30,049 nt of DNA from JBOFOR01 sp051654865. Its GTDB lineage: Bacteria > Bacillota > Clostridia > Peptostreptococcales > Peptostreptococcaceae. Position numbers and translations under genes: made by a program. Within the stretch, counting starts at the first letter, position 1. Each line of letters starts with the position of its first letter. The notes under the pieces were generated by a model. That model saw only the letters and a list, made by a program, of their open reading frames with translations. It made no database searches and was not told the origin of the DNA. The stretch spans positions 1 to 30,049 of the forward strand of contig JBOFYV010000096.1 of the NCBI GenBank assembly GCA_051654865.1. The letters are read 5' to 3'. This document shows positions 7,787 through 16,645 of the stretch, piece by piece.

Positions 7787-8800
7787 ATGAAAATAGTTAA
7801 TAGAAAAACAGCAGCATATTTGCTTATTTCAATAGGAATAGTGCTACTTATATTTGGATTAAGTGCATCCATTTCATTAGGAGCAAAGAATATAGATTTT
7901 TCAACAATAATGCAAAGTATATTTACTGATAGCAATGATATAAATACTAAAATAATTAGAGATGTTAGAATACCAAGAGCTATTGCGGCAGCCCTTGTAG
8001 GTGGTTTTTTAGCAGTAGCAGGTGCAATAATGCAAGGTATAACGAGAAATCCTATAGCAGAACCATCTGTAATGGGTATAACACAAGGTGCTACTTTTAT
8101 GATAGCAATAGCTTTTGTACTACAAAGAGTAAATCCAGATAATATAATAAATAGCTTTGGGCTAATGGTATTCGCATTCGTAGGAGCGAGCATAAGTGGG
8201 CTTTTAGTATATTTTATAAGTTCAAGGTCAGCTAGAAAAGTAGATCCAGTAAAGCTAGCACTAGCAGGAACAGCACTAGGTACTTTACTAATATCACTAG
8301 CTATGGGGATATCAATGTATTTTAATTTATCTCAACAACTTAGCTTTTGGATATCAGGAGGATTAGTTAGTGCAAAGTGGGAAGGTGTAAAGTTATTAGC
8401 TTTAGTTGGTGGTATTGCTTTATTAGGAGCAATAGTATTATCACCTAAAATAACTATACTAAGCTTAGGCGAAGAAGTAGCAATAGGATTAGGTCAAAAT
8501 ACAAATAGAGTAAGACTTATAAGTATAGTGCTAGTAATACTTTTAACTGGAGCATCTGTTTCAGTAGCAGGTAATATAGTATTTGTAGGTCTTATAGTTC
8601 CTCAAATTGCAAAGGCAATAGTAGGCGCTGATTACAAATATATAATACCTAGTTCAATGGTATTAGGTTCAGTTTTACTAGTATATAGTGACATTTTGGC
8701 AAGAATGATAAATCCACCATATGAAACTCCAATAGGCTCATTGACTGCACTTTTAGGAGTACCTATGTTTATCTATCTTGTTAGAAAGGATGCAAAATAG
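7787..8800 (+). CDS. Iron-siderophore ABC transporter permease (FecCD family), first subunit
   Basis: A very hydrophobic protein of 337 residues with about nine or ten membrane helices. ATG 7787 is chosen because GGAGG lies just upstream and the peptide then begins with a short basic stretch and a helix (MKIVNRKTAAYLLISIG). The longer frame from GTG 7727 would translate the intra-operon hairpin. FecCD hallmarks are VRIPRAIAAALVGGFLAVAGAIMQGITRNPIAEP near the N-terminus and GNIVFVGLIVPQIAKAIVGADY plus PIGSLTALLGVPMFIYL near the C-terminus; the first includes the ATPase-contact region. It forms the translocation channel with the next gene product. The next ATG follows the stop by three bases. 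Confidence 0.93.
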   Translation: MKIVNRKTAAYLLISIGIVLLIFGLSASISLGAKNIDFSTIMQSIFTDSNDINTKIIRDVRIPRAIAAALVGGFLAVAGAIMQGITRNPIAEPSVMGITQGATFMIAIAFVLQRVNPDNIINSFGLMVFAFVGASISGLLVYFISSRSARKVDPVKLALAGTALGTLLISLAMGISMYFNLSQQLSFWISGGLVSAKWEGVKLLALVGGIALLGAIVLSPKITILSLGEEVAIGLGQNTNRVRLISIVLVILLTGASVSVAGNIVFVGLIVPQIAKAIVGADYKYIIPSSMVLGSVLLVYSDILARMINPPYETPIGSLTALLGVPMFIYLVRKDAK

Positions 8801-8803
8801 ATT

Positions 8804-9817
8804 ATGAATATAAATAGAGATAAAAGATTTTGGATAATTATTGGAGCTTTATTGATTATGATATTCGCTACGTTTTTAGTAAGTTTAAATATGGGTTCAT
8901 TATCAATAAGTCCACTTGATGTTATAAAGACTTTAATAGGTGAAGGAAGTAAAAGCCAAGAAATAGCAATATTTAAATTAAGACTTCCAAGAATAGTAAT
9001 AGGAATCCTTGTAGGTACAGCATTGGCAGTATCAGGTACTATACTTCAAGGTGTTACTAAAAATGACTTAGCAGATTCAGGTATACTTGGGATAAATTCA
9101 GGAGCGGCTTTATTTGTTGTAGTGTACATTTATTTTATGAATGGAAATGTATACGATGGTATAAGTAACCTTACTATATTCACTATGCCAATAGTAGCAC
9201 TGTGTGGAGCTATATTTGGAGCAGTTTTAATTTATGCATTAGCTTGGAAAAAGGGAATAAATTCATCTAGGCTATTGTTAGTAGGTATAGGTATAAATAT
9301 TGCATTTACTTCATTACTTACAATATTCCAATTAAGATTTACTACACAAGAATTCAATAGAGTTATGGCATGGACTAATGGAAGTATATGGGGAGCTAGT
9401 TGGAAGTATGTATTAGCAATATTACCTTTTATACTAGTGTTTGTTTTACTTTCATTGTATAAATCTAGATACTTAGATGCACTAAATTTAGGAGATGAAG
9501 TCGCTACAGGTCTAGGTGTAGAAGTAGAAAAAGAAAGAAGAAAATTAATAATATATTCAGTGATTTTAGCAGGAGTTGCAACATCTGTAGCTGGTAGTAT
9601 TGCATTTTTAGGATTAGTTGCACCTCATATAGCTAGAAAATTAGTAGGACCAAAACACAATAAATTAATTCCTACAGCAGCACTTGTGGGAAGTGTAATT
9701 TTACTAGTAGGAGATACAATAGCTAGAAATCTAATTGCACCTATGGAACTTCCGGTGGGAATTGTAGTATCAGTAATAGGTGTACCATATTTTATTTATC
9801 TAATGCTAGCAGATTAA
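8804..9817 (+). CDS. Iron-siderophore ABC transporter permease (FecCD family), second subunit
   Basis: A 337-residue paralogue of the preceding permease, with the same order of motifs: LRLPRIVIGILVGTALAVSGTILQ, GSIAFLGLVAPHIARKLVGPKH and PVGIVVSVIGVPYFIYL. About nine or ten membrane helices are evident. The start lies three bases after the previous stop, and AAAGG within the end of the upstream gene is the only visible ribosome binding site, so translation is probably coupled. It pairs with the first permease to form the heterodimeric channel that accepts ferric siderophore from the lipoprotein. Confidence 0.93.
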   Translation: MNINRDKRFWIIIGALLIMIFATFLVSLNMGSLSISPLDVIKTLIGEGSKSQEIAIFKLRLPRIVIGILVGTALAVSGTILQGVTKNDLADSGILGINSGAALFVVVYIYFMNGNVYDGISNLTIFTMPIVALCGAIFGAVLIYALAWKKGINSSRLLLVGIGINIAFTSLLTIFQLRFTTQEFNRVMAWTNGSIWGASWKYVLAILPFILVFVLLSLYKSRYLDALNLGDEVATGLGVEVEKERRKLIIYSVILAGVATSVAGSIAFLGLVAPHIARKLVGPKHNKLIPTAALVGSVILLVGDTIARNLIAPMELPVGIVVSVIGVPYFIYLMLAD

Positions 9818-9860
9818 AAGTAGTATTTTAAATAAGAATTATACTTAAAAGGAGATATAT

Positions 9861-10646
9861 ATGAACTGTATAAGAACGAGCAACTTAAACATTTCCTATG
9901 GAAATTTAGATATAGTAAAAGATTTAAACTTAGAGATACCAAAAGGAAAAATAACTACAATAATAGGCTCAAATGGATGTGGTAAATCTACAATACTAAA
10001 GACTATTGCTAGAATTATTCAACCTAAAAGTGGAGATATATTTATAAATGATATTAATATGAAGGAACAAAGTCCAAAGGAATTAGCAAAAACAATGGCA
10101 GTGCTTCCTCAAAGTCCTCAAGCACCAAGTGGACTTACAGTAGAAGAGTTAATATCATATGGAAGATTTCCTCATCAAAAGGGTTTTGGAAAAATGAAAA
10201 AAGAAGATAAGGATATAGTTACATGGGCACTTAAATCAACTGGAATAGAAGCATTTAGAGATAGACCTATGGAAGCTTTATCAGGTGGACAAAGACAAAG
10301 GGCATGGATAGCAATGGCTCTAGCTCAACAAACAGATATACTGATACTTGATGAACCTACAACGTACTTAGATTTAGCTCATCAGTTAGAAATATTAAAA
10401 TTACTAGAAGAATTAAATAGAAAGCAAGGTACTACTATAGTAATGGTAATACACGAATTAAACAATGCAGCTAGATTTGCAGACCACATGATAGGTGTAA
10501 AAAAAGGAAAAGTGGTTTGTGAAGGTAGTGCAAAGGAAGTAATGACAAAAGAAAATCTAAAAGAGTTATTCAATATAGACGCTGAAATAGTTAATGACCC
10601 TAGAAATAACAAGCCTGTATGTTTAACTTATGATATGGTTGGATAG
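9861..10646 (+). CDS. Iron-siderophore ABC transporter ATP-binding protein (FecE/FhuC-like)
   Basis: A 261-residue ATPase with all the expected motifs: Walker A GSNGCGKST (about residues 36-44), Q-loop VLPQSPQAP, signature LSGGQRQRAWIAMAL, Walker B and D-loop ILILDEPTTYLDLAHQ, and H-loop VIHELNNAARFADH. It ends with the PVCLTYD tail typical of this subfamily. AAAAGGAG lies about nine bases before the ATG. It energises the two permeases encoded just before it. The following MATE gene starts 14 bases downstream with no terminator between. Confidence 0.95.
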   Translation: MNCIRTSNLNISYGNLDIVKDLNLEIPKGKITTIIGSNGCGKSTILKTIARIIQPKSGDIFINDINMKEQSPKELAKTMAVLPQSPQAPSGLTVEELISYGRFPHQKGFGKMKKEDKDIVTWALKSTGIEAFRDRPMEALSGGQRQRAWIAMALAQQTDILILDEPTTYLDLAHQLEILKLLEELNRKQGTTIVMVIHELNNAARFADHMIGVKKGKVVCEGSAKEVMTKENLKELFNIDAEIVNDPRNNKPVCLTYDMVG

Positions 10647-10660
10647 GACAGGTATACAAT

Positions 10661-12031
10661 ATGGAAAAAATAGAAGAAACAACAAATGATACAACTTCAG
10701 ACCTTAGTAACGAAACCATAGGTAAGTTACTAGTAAAATACTCAGCTCCGGCTATTTTAGCAATGATGGTAACATCACTATATAATACAGTAGACAGAGC
10801 ATTTATAGGATCAATAGAGGGAGTAGGAGCACTTGCTATCTCGGGTCTTGGAGTCACAATGCCATTGTTTACAATAGTAGGAGCATTCTGTGTTGCAATA
10901 GCAGTTGGAGGAAGTACCAACATAGCTATAAAGCTAGGTGAAGGAAACAAGAAAGAAGCTGAAAAACTGCTTGGAAGTACAGTTGCAATAGAACTTTTAG
11001 TTGCCATAATAATGATGATAATCTCAGTATTTTTCTTAGAAGATATACTATATTTATTTGGAGCAAGTAATAGTACTATCAAATACGCAATGGAGTATAT
11101 GAGTGTAATAATGGTAGGAGCATTCTTTAATTTACCAGGATTTGCACTTAATAGTGCAATAAGAGCAGAAGGAAATCCTAAATTTGCAGCTAACATGATG
11201 ATAATAAGTTGTTTACTTAACTTAGTATTAGACCCAATATTTATATTTGGATTCAACATGGGAATAAAAGGTGCAGCTTTAGGAACTATAATTTGCCAGT
11301 TATTAATTTGTATCTGGTCACTGCACTATTTTATATCAGGAAAATCAAATTTAAAACTAAAGCTAAAAAATATAAAATTAGAATCTAAACTGTCAAAAGC
11401 TATAATAATAATAGCATTAACACCATTTTTCATGGAGCTTGCATCAGGATTTATCCATGTAATAACAAATAATGTATTAAAAGTATATGGTGGGGACTTA
11501 GCAATAGGAGCAATGACTGCTATAACATCAATAAATCTAATGTTCTTAATGCCTGTATTTGGAATTAGTCAAGGAATGCAAACAATAATTGCATATAACT
11601 ATGGAGCAAAGCAATATGATAGAGCTAAAAAAACACTATGGTATGCTTTAATAGGAGCAACAGGAGTACTAGTTATTGGTCTTATGGCTACTAGAGTATT
11701 ACCACAAAATCTAATAAGCATATTTAGTAAGGATAGTGAACTTACAAGATTAGCTTTAAATGGAATAAGTATTTATTCATTAACTTTACCTACGATAGGT
11801 ATTACTATTTTAGGAACTGTGTATTTCCAATCAATAGGAAGTGCAAAGAAATCTATGGTTTTAAGCTTACTAAGACAAGTAATTATATTTATACCTATAA
11901 TACTTGTAATACCAAAAGTTTATGGACTAAATGGAGTATGGATTTCACAACCAATAGCGGATATTGGAGCAATGATAATTGTTTTAGTACTTTTATTAAA
12001 AGAATTTAAAACAACTACTAACCTAAATTAA
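10661..12031 (+). CDS. MATE family efflux transporter (MepA-like)
   Basis: A 456-residue membrane protein with twelve predicted helices in two homologous halves. It begins with the MepA-type signature IGKLLVKYSAPAILAMMVTSLYNTVDRAFIG, and the second half contains PVFGISQGMQTIIAYNYGAK. Such proteins export cationic drugs or metabolites in exchange for sodium or protons. The gene lies 14 bases after the siderophore ATPase and seems to share its transcript, with only a weak ribosome binding site (GGACAGG). A Fur-controlled exporter could expel a siderophore, an iron-related metabolite or a drug; the sequence does not say which. A second, related MATE gene begins at 28712. A hairpin follows the stop. 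Confidence 0.92.
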   Translation: MEKIEETTNDTTSDLSNETIGKLLVKYSAPAILAMMVTSLYNTVDRAFIGSIEGVGALAISGLGVTMPLFTIVGAFCVAIAVGGSTNIAIKLGEGNKKEAEKLLGSTVAIELLVAIIMMIISVFFLEDILYLFGASNSTIKYAMEYMSVIMVGAFFNLPGFALNSAIRAEGNPKFAANMMIISCLLNLVLDPIFIFGFNMGIKGAALGTIICQLLICIWSLHYFISGKSNLKLKLKNIKLESKLSKAIIIIALTPFFMELASGFIHVITNNVLKVYGGDLAIGAMTAITSINLMFLMPVFGISQGMQTIIAYNYGAKQYDRAKKTLWYALIGATGVLVIGLMATRVLPQNLISIFSKDSELTRLALNGISIYSLTLPTIGITILGTVYFQSIGSAKKSMVLSLLRQVIIFIPIILVIPKVYGLNGVWISQPIADIGAMIIVLVLLLKEFKTTTNLN

Positions 12032-12037
12032 AAATCA

Positions 12038-12087
12038 AATATAGATATAGGGCGGGGAACGAAATGCTACCCCCCTATATCTATATT
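12038..12087. terminator. Bidirectional terminator between MATE and CstA genes
   Basis: AATATAGATATAG (12038-12050) followed by GGCGGGG pairs with CCCCCC and CTATATCTATATT (12075-12087). The pure AT base of the stem and the GC-rich top suit termination in both directions for two convergent genes. Confidence 0.75.
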
Positions 12088-12089
12088 AA

Positions 12090-13712
12090 TTATGCATTTA
12101 CATCTTTTTTATTTTTACCTAATAAAGCAAGAGCTTCTTTTATTAGTATTAACGCCAGAATCAATAAAGCAACAGCTATAATAACAAGCGGATAATTCAC
12201 ACCAATATTAGCTTTTATATTTAAGACTAATGAAATAAGAGTAACAGCAAACATAAATATTATAGGAATAATAAATTCCTGAGCACCCCTCTTAGTATTA
12301 GCAAGCCACATAGCTATAGCCATTAATGCAATAGCAGCTAATAACTGGTTAGCAGAACCGAATATTGGCCATATCTTTTCATATCCCATAACAGCTAAAA
12401 GTCCAGAACAAACTACAGTGATAGTAGTAGAAACATACATATTAGATAAAGGATTAGCCTTAGTAGCTTCCTTGTTATCCATACCACTAGTACCAAAAAA
12501 CTCTTGGAATATAAATCTGCCAAGTCTAGTTGCGGTATCCAATGAAGTAAGAGCAAAAGCAGAAATAGCAAGAGCTGTAAATGTTTTACCTACTTTGAAA
12601 GGTATACCAAAAGAAAGCATAAAATTAGCAATACCTTCAGAGAATACATTTACAGGTCCACCATTAGCTAACAATTCACCAAACTCACCTTGAGATATAT
12701 AAGCAACAGTTATAAGAGCTACAACAGCAAGTAAACCTTCAACAAGCATAGCACCATAACCAACTTTTTGAGCGTCTGTTTCTTTGTATAATTGTTTTGC
12801 AGTAGTACCAGACCCAACTAAAGAGTGGAATCCTGAGATAGCACCACATGCTACAGTAACAAATAAAGCAGGGAACAAGAATTGACCATTTACTTCAAAA
12901 CCAACAAAACCGTCCATTTGTATTTCGGGTCTAAGTACTATAATACCTAAAAGAGCACCAGCTATCATAGCATATAATAAGTATGAGTTCAAATAATCTC
13001 TAGGTTGAAGTAATATCCATACAGGAGTTACAGAAGCAATAAATATATAAACTAATAGTAAAATAATCCAAGTAGGTTTAGATAAAACAAGTGGGAATAA
13101 GAATCCTAAGTATATACATCCAAATAACAAAATAACACCAACAATAGTAGCTGGAAGAAGTGGCATTTTAAATCTATAAACGGCCATACCAAATCCAATT
13201 GCTAATATTATAAAGAATACGGAAGCACTTGCAGCTTCAGGAGTGGCAACAAAGTTATCAGCAACTATGTTAGCAAAAGCAGCTACAACAAGTACTAAAG
13301 TTAACCAAGCAAATAAAGCGAACAATTTCTTACCTTTTTTACCCATATTAGCTTCGATTATTTCACCTATAGATTTTCCTTCATGTCTAATAGAAGCGAA
13401 TAAAGAACCAAAGTCTTGTACTCCACCAAAGAATATACTACCGATTAATACCCATAATGTAACGGGTATCCAACCGAATATAGCGGCCTGTATAGGTCCA
13501 ACTATAGGACCGGCACCGGCAATTGAAGCAAAGTGATGGCCAAGAACAACTGCAGATTTAGCAGGTACATAGTCTACACCATCATATTTTGTGTGAGCAG
13601 GAGTTTTTATAGAATCATCTACACCCCATTTTTTAGCAAGATAACCACCATAACAAACATAAGCAACTAAAAGTATAATAGCACTTGAAATCAATAATAC
13701 TAATGCATTCAT
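12090..13712 (-). CDS. CstA family carbon starvation / peptide-pyruvate transporter
   Basis: A 540-residue inner-membrane protein with around 15 hydrophobic segments. Family hallmarks are YVPAKSAVVLGHHFASIAGA (about 49-68) followed by GPIVGPIQAA, FGGVQDFGSLFASIRHEGKS, and a loop with FHSLVGSGTTAKQLYKET. CstA proteins import peptides or pyruvate during carbon limitation. This short form is typical of Firmicutes; the E. coli protein is longer. AAGGAGG precedes the ATG by about six bases, and that ATG overlaps the stop codon of the upstream gene (ATGA), so the two are translationally coupled. The substrate (peptide or pyruvate) is not resolvable here. No binding site for a carbon regulator was found upstream. 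Confidence 0.92.
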   Translation of the reverse strand: MNALVLLISSAIILLVAYVCYGGYLAKKWGVDDSIKTPAHTKYDGVDYVPAKSAVVLGHHFASIAGAGPIVGPIQAAIFGWIPVTLWVLIGSIFFGGVQDFGSLFASIRHEGKSIGEIIEANMGKKGKKLFALFAWLTLVLVVAAFANIVADNFVATPEAASASVFFIILAIGFGMAVYRFKMPLLPATIVGVILLFGCIYLGFLFPLVLSKPTWIILLLVYIFIASVTPVWILLQPRDYLNSYLLYAMIAGALLGIIVLRPEIQMDGFVGFEVNGQFLFPALFVTVACGAISGFHSLVGSGTTAKQLYKETDAQKVGYGAMLVEGLLAVVALITVAYISQGEFGELLANGGPVNVFSEGIANFMLSFGIPFKVGKTFTALAISAFALTSLDTATRLGRFIFQEFFGTSGMDNKEATKANPLSNMYVSTTITVVCSGLLAVMGYEKIWPIFGSANQLLAAIALMAIAMWLANTKRGAQEFIIPIIFMFAVTLISLVLNIKANIGVNYPLVIIAVALLILALILIKEALALLGKNKKDVNA

Positions 13713-14206
13713 TTTACAACCTCCTTATAAAATTTTATAACTTCTTTTGAATCAGAGTTGTAGTAAAGCTCGTTGTTAGACTTATCAAATAGTATAAGTC
13801 GAGTATTAGCGTATCCTTTTAAGCCGAACATATAACTTTTTCTTCTTTTGAATTTTTTAGCTAATGTACACAGATTTGAGTCTACAGAATTAGATGATAA
13901 AAATAGAGTTATGATAGAAGACATGTGATTAGAATCTGTTTTGATGACGTTGTCCATTGCATATTCTGCAAAGGGTAGTATATTTTCCTTTAAATAATCT
14001 TCAGTTAAATGATCGACTTCTTTAGCGAATATGTACTCGTTGTTATTATAAGCGTAGATTATTTTTTCTTTAGAAAGGAAAAACTTTGAATTTGTTAAAA
14101 AGAATTCTCCCATAAAATCAAAATAATATTTATCAATAGAGTAATTGTCATGGATATTAAATGAATTTGTAAGAGAATCTTTTAGTTTTGCTAAAATATT
14201 AAACAC
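13709..14206 (-). CDS. Conserved-looking protein of unknown function, coupled to cstA
   Basis: A soluble protein of up to 165 residues that I do not recognise. It has no signal peptide or membrane segment, is rich in aromatic and charged residues (DNYSIDKYYFDFMGEFFLTN, then EKIIYAYNNNEYIFAKEVDHL), and has a basic block KKFKRRKSYMFGLKGYANTR near residue 120. The start is odd. The only standard start after the upstream in-frame stop is GTG at 14206, which is part of the AAGGGGGTG ribosome-binding-like sequence itself. An ATT codon at 14197 sits at normal spacing instead. The stop overlaps the cstA start by four bases, so its product probably acts with the transporter, for example as a regulator, but this is inferred from position alone. 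Confidence 0.7.
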   Translation of the reverse strand: MFNILAKLKDSLTNSFNIHDNYSIDKYYFDFMGEFFLTNSKFFLSKEKIIYAYNNNEYIFAKEVDHLTEDYLKENILPFAEYAMDNVIKTDSNHMSSIITLFLSSNSVDSNLCTLAKKFKRRKSYMFGLKGYANTRLILFDKSNNELYYNSDSKEVIKFYKEVVK

Positions 14207-14396
14207 CCCCTTTTAAACAATAGTATTACAGAGATTTAACAATATACTGAGAAAATTAATTTTGTTAATTAAATTCTAACACTAAGTATCAGAAAATTCA
14301 ATTTATTACAAAGGATTATAATAAATATCTATAATATAAGAGTATTATTGTATAATTAAAATATTATGTGAAATTTAGTAAAGGGGTATGGGATAG

Positions 14397-14903
14397 ATGA
14401 AATTATTAATACATGACCTAAAAGAAGACGAGTTAAAAAGAACTTTTAAAGAAATGCCTGATGATATAATCCTTATATCGAATAACAGTAGTATAAAAAA
14501 ATGTATCGGATGTTTTAATTGTTGGATAAAAACTCCAGCAACTTGTATTATAAAGGATAATTATCAAGATATGGGTAAAATGATATCACAAAGTAAAGAG
14601 ATAATAATAATCACAAAATGTACTTATGGTGGATATAGTCCTTTTGTAAAAAATGTAATGGATAGAAGTATATCGTATGTTCATCCATACTTTACAATAA
14701 GAAATGGTGAAATGCATCATAAAATTAGATACACTGAACAAATTAATCTTAGTGTACATTTTTACGGAGATAGTATTACTAAAGAAGAAAAAGACACAGC
14801 AAGAAAGTTAGTAAAAGGCAATGCCTTAAACTTTAATATAAAAGAATATGGCATTAGTTTTTACAACAACATAGATGAAATGGGAGATAAAAATTTATGC
14901 TAA
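14397..14903 (+). CDS. Flavodoxin-fold oxidoreductase (iron-sulfur flavoprotein-like), short
   Basis: A 168-residue protein related to the NADPH-dependent FMN reductase / iron-sulfur flavoprotein group. The compact cysteine motif CIGCFNCWIKTPATC (Cys 36, 39, 42, 50) is characteristic, followed by the helix NYQDMGKMISQSKEIIIITKCTYGGYSPFVKNVMDRS, which corresponds to the flavin-binding loop and dimer contact. The usual N-terminal GSPR phosphate loop is reduced, since the protein starts KLLIHDLKEDELKRT. The next gene, another flavodoxin-fold protein, overlaps it by seven bases, so the pair may form one heteromeric enzyme. The electron partner and substrate are unknown. Confidence 0.75.
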   Translation: MKLLIHDLKEDELKRTFKEMPDDIILISNNSSIKKCIGCFNCWIKTPATCIIKDNYQDMGKMISQSKEIIIITKCTYGGYSPFVKNVMDRSISYVHPYFTIRNGEMHHKIRYTEQINLSVHFYGDSITKEEKDTARKLVKGNALNFNIKEYGISFYNNIDEMGDKNLC

Positions 14904-15532
14904 TTGGACTAATAAATGGAAGCCCGAAAACAAAAAACAGTAATTCAGAATACTTACTAAGTGAGTTAAAAACATTAATACCTAATACAAATGAAATTAT
15001 TGAGTTTGATGCAAAAAGATTATTATCTTTTGATGACTATGATAAAATGTTAGATTGTGATGCTATAGTATTTGCATTTCCTATATATGTAGATGGTATA
15101 CCATCTCATTTACTAAATACATTAGTAGAACTAGAAGAACATTCAAAGTTAAAAAATACAAGCAATACAATGGTTTATACTATAGCCAATTGTGGATTTT
15201 ATGAAGGTAGCCAAAATGGAATAGCTATAGAAATGATGAAACATTGGTGTAAAAAATGTAATTTGACATGGGGACAAGGTATAGGAACTGGAGCAGGTGA
15301 AATGATTGGAACAATAAGAGATGTTCCTCTAGGGTATGGGCCTAAAAAGAATTTAGGTAAGGCATTAGATATATTAGCAAATAATATATTAGAAAATCAA
15401 AGGGGGAAAGATTTGTTTATATCACCAAACTTTCCTAGATTTGCCTTTAAGATAGCAGGAAATATGTTTTGGAATTCAAAAGCAAAGTCAAATGGTTTAA
15501 AGAAAAATGACTTATTTAAAAAACATACATAA
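14897..15532 (+). CDS. Flavodoxin-fold NAD(P)H-dependent oxidoreductase
   Basis: A 211-residue protein starting with the FMN phosphate loop of the family (LIGLINGSPKTKNSNSEYLL). AIVFAFPIYVDGIPSHLLNTL (about 57-77) is the second flavin-binding segment, and VYTIANCGFYEGSQNG is the third. It lacks the CxxCxxC cluster found in the preceding gene, while that gene lacks a good phosphate loop, so the two are complementary in content. The start codon lies inside the upstream gene (seven-base overlap), implying coupled translation and probable complex formation. It may act as a flavin or quinone reductase; the substrate is not predictable. Confidence 0.78.
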   Translation: MLIGLINGSPKTKNSNSEYLLSELKTLIPNTNEIIEFDAKRLLSFDDYDKMLDCDAIVFAFPIYVDGIPSHLLNTLVELEEHSKLKNTSNTMVYTIANCGFYEGSQNGIAIEMMKHWCKKCNLTWGQGIGTGAGEMIGTIRDVPLGYGPKKNLGKALDILANNILENQRGKDLFISPNFPRFAFKIAGNMFWNSKAKSNGLKKNDLFKKHT

Positions 15533-15562
15533 TAGAAAAAAGTTTAATCTATTATACATAAG

Positions 15563-15595
15563 AATAAGGGGGGAGATAAACCCTTATTTTATTCT
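15563..15595 (+). terminator. Intrinsic terminator after the flavoprotein pair
   Basis: AATAAGGG (15563-15570) pairs with CCCTTATT (15581-15588), followed by TTATTCTTT. Confidence 0.7.
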
Positions 15596-15647
15596 TTGAT
15601 AATTTGCTTAGGAAGAAGTAGTATACGATAAATTATAAAAATTTGAT

Positions 15648-15660
15648 GTGACTTCGTCAC
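15648..15660. promoter_or_regulatory. Short palindrome GTGAC-TTC-GTCAC upstream of the ABC-2 transporter
   Basis: GTGAC and GTCAC arms flank TTC, about 95 bases before the ABC ATPase gene, in otherwise AT-only sequence. It could be an operator for a dimeric regulator or a small RNA hairpin. No regulator gene is adjacent. Confidence 0.35.
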
Positions 15661-15754
15661 GTTAGATAGTATATTTAATTTTGGTATATAAATTGAAAAT
15701 TATAATAAATAAGTACTATAATTTAAATATAAATAATGAGAGGGAGGGGTTTGA

Positions 15755-16645
15755 GTGAAGGTAATTGAAACTAAGAATTTAACTAAATCCTATGGGAAAA
15801 ACAGAGGAATAAATGAGATAAACATAAGCGTCAAAGAAGGAGAAATTTATGGATTTATAGGTCCAAATGGAGCAGGTAAATCAACGACCATAAAAATACT
15901 TTTAAACTTTATATACCCATCTAGTGGTGAAGGTAATATACTTGGTATGGATATAGTAAAAGAAAGTCATAACATCAAACATCAAATAGGATATGTACCA
16001 AGCGAAGTAAGGTACTATGATGAAGTAAAGGTAAAAGATATTATCAAATATGCTCATAGTTTTTATCCTGACATTAGCAAAGAAAAAGTAAACAGTATAT
16101 GCCATGAATTAGAATTAGATATGGATAAAAAAATGGGTGAATTGAGCCTAGGAAATAAAAAGAAGGTAGCCATAGCTCAAGCTCTAATTCAAAATCCAAA
16201 GGTACTAATATTAGATGAACCTACCAATGGTCTAGATCCACTAATGCAGAAGAAACTTTTTAACATACTGCAACGAGTAAAAGAAAATGGAAGAACAGTA
16301 TTTTTATCATCTCATAATCTAACAGAAGTACAAAATTTATGTGATAGAGTATGCGTAATCAAAGAAGGACGAATAGTAGATATAATAGAAATACAAAATG
16401 CGATTAACAAACTAGGACTAAAAGTAACTTTAACCAGTGAAGAAGTAAGTGATGAAATAATTTCAAATTTAACTAATAAAATAATAAGCAAAAACCACAA
16501 CACGTACACATTTATATATTCTAAAGATATGAACCTCCTTATAAGTGAAATAGGAAAATATAAAATAGAAGAACTATTAATAGAAAAAGAAAATCTAGAA
16601 GATGCATTCTTAAATTATTATGAAAATACTGAGGGGGAAAGATAA
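15755..16645 (+). CDS. ABC-2 type exporter ATP-binding protein
   Basis: A 296-residue ATPase. The start is GTG 15755 with GGGAGGGG about five bases upstream. Motifs are Walker A GPNGAGKST (about 38-46), Q-loop IGYVPSEVRYYDEV, signature LSLGNKKKVAIAQAL (the canonical LSGGQ becomes LSLGN, as is frequent in this branch), Walker B VLILDEPTNGLDPLM and H-loop SSHNL. A C-terminal extension of about 80 residues ends in ENLEDAFLNYYE, typical of drug/bacteriocin-type ABC-2 ATPases. Its stop overlaps the permease start by one base. The substrate is unknown; bacitracin-type resistance and lipid or peptide export are typical of the group. Confidence 0.92.
   Translation: MKVIETKNLTKSYGKNRGINEINISVKEGEIYGFIGPNGAGKSTTIKILLNFIYPSSGEGNILGMDIVKESHNIKHQIGYVPSEVRYYDEVKVKDIIKYAHSFYPDISKEKVNSICHELELDMDKKMGELSLGNKKKVAIAQALIQNPKVLILDEPTNGLDPLMQKKLFNILQRVKENGRTVFLSSHNLTEVQNLCDRVCVIKEGRIVDIIEIQNAINKLGLKVTLTSEEVSDEIISNLTNKIISKNHNTYTFIYSKDMNLLISEIGKYKIEELLIEKENLEDAFLNYYENTEGER

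Noticed and set aside
10600..11259. 219-codon minus-strand frame opposite the MATE gene
   Set aside because: It is antisense to a clear membrane protein; its Ile/Ala/Ser-rich content is what the complement of such genes produces.
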